A program made the position numbers and the translations under genes. From assembly GCA_020061995.1 (NCBI GenBank), contig JAGUXE010000044.1:1-7673 (forward strand): a stretch of DNA of 7,673 nucleotides, written 5' to 3'. Positions 4,148-7,673 of this stretch are shown here, piece after piece. Below the pieces are notes generated by a model, which saw only the letters and a list, made by a program, of their open reading frames with translations, made no database searches and was not told the DNA's origin. The stretch is from Ignavibacteriales bacterium. Its GTDB lineage: Bacteria; Bacteroidota; Ignavibacteria; Ignavibacteriales; Ignavibacteriaceae. Position 1 is the stretch's first letter; the number at the start of each line of letters is the position of its first letter.

Positions 4148-6223
4148 TTAATAGACTCTATTCCGAACCATCTTCTCTGAATCATACGGAGCTTTTTCAC
4201 CACCAAGATACTTATGGAACCACTCAAGATGTGAGTTATAATATAAAGGCATACTTTTTAGATGACTTGGCCAATGTCCGTCGTTCTTGAAAATAATAAG
4301 TCTTGAATCAATCCCCTTTTTTTGTAAAGCTGTGAAATATTCAAGACTCTGATTAAAAGAAACGCGGAAATCTTTTTCACCACTAATTATCAAAGTTGGG
4401 GTTGAGAAATTGTTAACATAGTTTGATGGTGAGAACTTTTTATATAAATCCGAGTTCCAAGGACTCCCATTAAGATCCCACTCAGGGAACCATAATTCTT
4501 CTGTAGTTCCGTAGAATGATTCGAGATTATACAGGCTCATCATACTAACAAAACATTTATATCTTTCCGGACTTTTAGCCTGCAGCCAATTCATCATATA
4601 ACCACCATACGACCAACCCATCGCACCAATTCTATCTTTGTCAATATATGGCAATTTAGAAAGATGGTCAGTTACAGCAATAACATCTTCATAAACTTTA
4701 CCTCCCCAATCTTTTGAAATTGCGGCTGTATATTCTTGACCATAACCAGTTGACCCATGCGGATTAGGAAAAGCGACGACATATCCATAACCGGAATAAA
4801 CTTGACCGTCACCTCTAAATGCATCCATCCATTGGCTTTGTGGTCCACCGTGAACATTAACAATCAAAGGATATTTTTTATTAACATCGAAGTTATGAGG
4901 TTTGACTATAAAAACATGGACTGGTTTTCCTTCAGCACCATTTATCCACATCTGTTCAGCTGGAACAAAATTAACTTCTGAAAGTAAGTCGTCATTGAAT
5001 GAAGTTAGTCTTTTTTCATTAGCGGTTGAAATATCAAAACTATAAATTTCAGCCGGCAGGTGCATCAAACGATATGTATAATAGAGTGTTTTATCATCGT
5101 GAGAAATTTCATATCCACCAATACTAATATCTCTAGTTATTTTTTCGAATTTCTCTGTTTTAGTATCTAACTTAAAAATTGGACTGTAACCTTTAACATC
5201 TCCGCTGAAATAAATCGTTTTGGAATCATTTGCCCAAATAAAATCGTTAATCCAATTATCAAATGATTCTGTAATAATTTTATCTTCACCGGTTGCTCTA
5301 TTATAAAGAGAAATTCTAAATTTATCTGCTTCAAAACCGGGAATAAGTTGTTTTCGATAAGCAAGATATTTACCATCGGGTGAATAAATTGGAGTTCCAT
5401 CCCAAGCTTTATTTTTTTCGGTGAGATTTTTTAATGATTGATCTTTAATTGAATAAAGCCAAATATCAGAATTCGTTGTAGTGGCTTGATCTTTTTCGCG
5501 ATTCGAAACCAATGCTATTTCATTCCCATCCGGAGAAACTGCAAAACCGATTCCTCCTCCAAGCATAAAAATAGGCGTATGATATTTTCCGGGAGTGATA
5601 TCTTTGTATTCTTTACTCTTTAAATCGAAAAGAAATGTATGTGTATATTTTCCTTCGATTGTAAATGTCCAATGCCGGTATAATAGTTCATCAGCTAAAT
5701 ATGCTTGTACGGGACCGTCAGAGGTTGCTTCGCTATTTATTTTATTACATTCCTGATCTACTCCGCAATCGGGATAAACTTCAGCCGAGAAAAGTAGAAA
5801 TGAAAAATCATTCGAAAAAACCGGAGAAGATATTCCGCCGTAAAATGAAGTTAACTGTTCTTCTTTTTTATCTTCAATGTTATAACTGAATAACTGATTA
5901 AAATCTTCAACACTTCTTTCAAAGTAAATTGTTTTATCATCTATTCCCCAAAAAGGAGAAGATGCTTTTTCTTTTCCGAAATCTATTTTAGTCTGTTCAC
6001 TGCCGTCAGAATTCATAATAAACATAGTTGTTGTTGATTTTCCCTTTTTCATATCAGGTTCACTTACAGTAAAGAGTAATTTCTCTCCTGATGGGGAAAC
6101 ATGAGGAGCCGAAACTCCCTTAACTCGATAAATATCATCAAGAGTTACTCCCCTTTTTTGTGGAAGTAGAATTGATGTAAATACAAAAAGAGTCATCAAT
6201 AATAATTTAAATCTTATTTTCAT
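4148..6223 (-). CDS. Exported S9-family serine peptidase (prolyl oligopeptidase / acylaminoacyl-peptidase type)
   Basis: A complete 691-residue peptidase that hydrolyses short peptides, with a Sec signal peptide (about 1-20, KLLLMTLFVFTSILL), so it acts in the periplasm or outside the cell. Residues about 25-420 form a WD40-like beta-propeller with repeated S-P-D-G/K blades (VSPDGNEIALVS, YSPDGKYLAYR). Residues about 430-675 form the alpha/beta-hydrolase domain with oxyanion-region HGGPQ (458-462), nucleophile S538 in GWSYGGYM, D618 in GEKDFR and H650 in NDGHWP, so the triad is complete. Cys153 and Cys159 in PDCGVDQEC could form a disulfide. There is no T9SS tail, unlike the upstream deiminase. 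GAGG at 6231-6234 supports the start. It lies 29 bp downstream of the deiminase gene, probably one transcript ending at the 4101-4132 hairpin. The exact subfamily (S9C dipeptidyl or acylaminoacyl peptidase) is not certain. Confidence 0.95.
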   Translation of the reverse strand: MKIRFKLLLMTLFVFTSILLPQKRGVTLDDIYRVKGVSAPHVSPSGEKLLFTVSEPDMKKGKSTTTMFIMNSDGSEQTKIDFGKEKASSPFWGIDDKTIYFERSVEDFNQLFSYNIEDKKEEQLTSFYGGISSPVFSNDFSFLLFSAEVYPDCGVDQECNKINSEATSDGPVQAYLADELLYRHWTFTIEGKYTHTFLFDLKSKEYKDITPGKYHTPIFMLGGGIGFAVSPDGNEIALVSNREKDQATTTNSDIWLYSIKDQSLKNLTEKNKAWDGTPIYSPDGKYLAYRKQLIPGFEADKFRISLYNRATGEDKIITESFDNWINDFIWANDSKTIYFSGDVKGYSPIFKLDTKTEKFEKITRDISIGGYEISHDDKTLYYTYRLMHLPAEIYSFDISTANEKRLTSFNDDLLSEVNFVPAEQMWINGAEGKPVHVFIVKPHNFDVNKKYPLIVNVHGGPQSQWMDAFRGDGQVYSGYGYVVAFPNPHGSTGYGQEYTAAISKDWGGKVYEDVIAVTDHLSKLPYIDKDRIGAMGWSYGGYMMNWLQAKSPERYKCFVSMMSLYNLESFYGTTEELWFPEWDLNGSPWNSDLYKKFSPSNYVNNFSTPTLIISGEKDFRVSFNQSLEYFTALQKKGIDSRLIIFKNDGHWPSHLKSMPLYYNSHLEWFHKYLGGEKAPYDSEKMVRNRVY

Positions 6224-6252
6224 TTAATTTCCTCGATTTATGTTATGAAATA

Positions 6253-7673
6253 TTATTTTACTAAAACCATTTTCTTTGAAGTAATTTTTTCTTTCGCTTT
6301 CAATGTATAAAAATAAATTCCGCTTGTTAATGAAGATGCATCAAATTGCAAATTATGAATACCGGGGTTCATTACTTCATTTATCAAAGTTTTAACTTCA
6401 TTACCAAGCATATCGAAAACTTTCAATGATACGAATTCTTCATTCGGTATTTGAAAGGAAATTGTAGTAGTCGGATTGAATGGATTTGGATAATTTTGAC
6501 TCAGACTAAATTCAAAAGGAATAATCTCAATTCTATTCAGGTTGTAATAGGTAAAATTACCATTAAAATCAATTTGCTTAATTCGATAATTATACGTTCC
6601 GCTAATTAAAACATCATCTCGAAACTCGTAAGATGAAACTTGTGCCTCTGTTCCTTTGCCTTTAACCATCCCAATGATCTTCCAATCGGTAAAAGTTTTA
6701 TCTTCATCAATTAATTGACTTTGAATCTCGAACCCGAGATTATTTGTCTCCGTAACGGTTTGCCAATTGATTGTTACTGTAGTACCATGAACAAATATTC
6801 TCTGATTAATTAACTCAACCGGAATAATAGCATCAGCAATAGTTGAAAAATAACCTAAAGGAGCAGTCATCGGTTTTGTTATTTGTTTTACAGAATTACT
6901 TATTGCCGAAATATAGTAGACAATTTTTGTCCCTGTGCTTTGCAGAGGGATGTAACCGAAGAATTCATTATTACTTAACAATTGCATATCTGATGATTGA
7001 AATTGAATATCTTCTTCCCTTTTCCAAAACACCTTAGCTGATGCAATACCGCTTATAGTTTTTATAACCGCTCTAATTTCAATTCCATTATCAGTTTGAG
7101 GCGAAGTTGGTTGTTGTTTATGAGTAATGTAAATCGGTTCCTTAACTCCAACCTCTTTGGTGATACAATGAATAGTACCTAAAGCTGAGATTATCCCATT
7201 AGAATTAATCCCAACCACATTATAACCGGGGAGTGCTTCACGATAAATTCGCAATGCAGTTGTATCGTACTGAAGATCATACGTAGGAATGATTATCGTT
7301 TTATTTACAAATACAGAATTTGTGAAAGTCCGATATTGTCCTCCTCCGCTTGGATATCTGCCAGTAGCATCAGGAGGCATAGGAATTCTGATAACTTTGT
7401 AAGGTCTGCCAAATGGACTTTGGAAATTTGTCAAAACATAAGTTAAGTTAGCTTCAATTTGTGGTCCATCAGAAATTCCGGTTGGGTAATGCCCGACAAG
7501 CAAAGTCTCTTCATCCAACAGTTTCATGTGCATATCAATATGATGAATTTCATCATAAGGAAGAGTATTCATTTTGATGAATCTCGTTATTCCCATAAAT
7601 TTTTTCATTATTGAATCTATCTGAGCTTCGGTTTTGGTGGGGTTTTCGGTAAGAACTAATTTAGAGGCAAAGC
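6253..7673 (-). CDS. PAD/agmatine-deiminase-family protein with T9SS sorting tail (5' end outside window)
   Basis: The frame is open to the window edge: upstream of the internal ATG at 7608 it continues in the family wording ASKLVLTENPTKTEAQ, so the true start is outside and 473 residues are visible. Counting from that internal Met, residues 1-150 are the C-terminal half of a guanidine-modifying (peptidyl-arginine deiminase / agmatine deiminase) domain, with the conserved HHIDMHMK (22-29) and catalytic-type Cys148 in GTIHCIT. Such enzymes convert arginine or agmatine guanidinium groups to ureido groups, releasing ammonia. Agmatine deiminases usually have GGG before the x-I-H-C; here it is ALG, so the substrate may differ. 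An Ig/FnIII-like domain (about 268-360, with INWQTVTETNNLGFEIQ) and a type IX sorting domain (about 365-451, SQNYPNPFNPTTT to the end) follow, indicating secretion to the cell surface. The S9 peptidase gene starts 29 bp downstream. Confidence 0.9.
   Translation of the reverse strand, partial: FASKLVLTENPTKTEAQIDSIMKKFMGITRFIKMNTLPYDEIHHIDMHMKLLDEETLLVGHYPTGISDGPQIEANLTYVLTNFQSPFGRPYKVIRIPMPPDATGRYPSGGGQYRTFTNSVFVNKTIIIPTYDLQYDTTALRIYREALPGYNVVGINSNGIISALGTIHCITKEVGVKEPIYITHKQQPTSPQTDNGIEIRAVIKTISGIASAKVFWKREEDIQFQSSDMQLLSNNEFFGYIPLQSTGTKIVYYISAISNSVKQITKPMTAPLGYFSTIADAIIPVELINQRIFVHGTTVTINWQTVTETNNLGFEIQSQLIDEDKTFTDWKIIGMVKGKGTEAQVSSYEFRDDVLISGTYNYRIKQIDFNGNFTYYNLNRIEIIPFEFSLSQNYPNPFNPTTTISFQIPNEEFVSLKVFDMLGNEVKTLINEVMNPGIHNLQFDASSLTSGIYFYTLKAKEKITSKKMVLVK

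Noticed and set aside
4672..5889. Several 60-80 codon open frames overlapping the S9 peptidase gene on both strands
   Set aside because: They lie inside a well-conserved coding region with an intact catalytic triad, have no convincing ribosome sites and show no protein-like character.
6843..7037. 64-codon + strand open frame inside the deiminase gene
   Set aside because: It is antisense to a clearly coding frame and lacks recognisable features.
7606..7608. ATG at 7606-7608 as the start of the deiminase gene
   Set aside because: The same frame continues upstream to the window edge with conserved family sequence, so this Met is internal.

Overview
The window looks like the chromosome of an AT-rich member of the Bacteroidota/FCB group, most likely Ignavibacteria or a relative. 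The main evidence is the C-terminal type IX secretion (T9SS) sorting domain of the right-hand gene, which opens with SQNYPNPFNPTTTISF, a wording typical of Ignavibacteria-type secreted proteins. The PAD-type deiminase body, the exported S9 peptidase and the very basic 31-residue protein starting MPCGRKRKRHKM fit the same group. This assignment is inferred from protein features, not from a marker-gene search.

Left part (1 to about 1879, + strand): the tail of an unidentified, possibly outer-membrane beta-barrel protein runs in from outside. It is followed closely by a lipoprotein carrying a Cys/His module and a PBCV-type basic adaptor tail, then by a complete tyrosine recombinase. The recombinase ends about 130 bp from the 3' end of a tRNA-Thr gene that faces it. 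This is the usual arrangement at one end of an integrative element inserted in a tRNA gene, so the left part is probably mobile DNA whose other end lies outside the window. A perfect 12-bp tandem repeat and a strong hairpin lie between the recombinase and the tRNA.

Middle (1879 to 3331, - strand): a compact housekeeping cluster in transcription order. It holds an HU/IHF-family DNA-binding protein, a double zinc-ribbon/transmembrane/TPR protein starting 1 bp later, a 31-residue AURKAIP1/COX24-type (bS22-like) ribosomal protein, and tRNA-Thr(CGT). The hairpin at 1841-1875 probably ends this transcript.

Intergenic region 3332-3609: it separates divergent genes. It carries a plausible sigma-70-type promoter for the HU operon and a near-perfect sigma-54 (-24/-12) promoter directed at a small single-pass membrane protein of unknown function (3610-4092). 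A 12-bp perfect stem flanked by A and T tracts then serves as terminator for both convergent units.

Right part (4148 to the window end, - strand): a probable two-gene unit of exported proteins. The upstream gene is a PAD/agmatine-deiminase-family protein with a T9SS tail, whose N-terminus is outside the window. The downstream gene is an S9-family serine peptidase with signal peptide, beta-propeller and a complete Ser-Asp-His triad.

The best candidates for new biology are the sigma-54-driven membrane protein, the lipoprotein with its Cys/His and basic-adaptor modules beside the integrase, and the tRNA-Thr/integrase junction with its tandem repeat.
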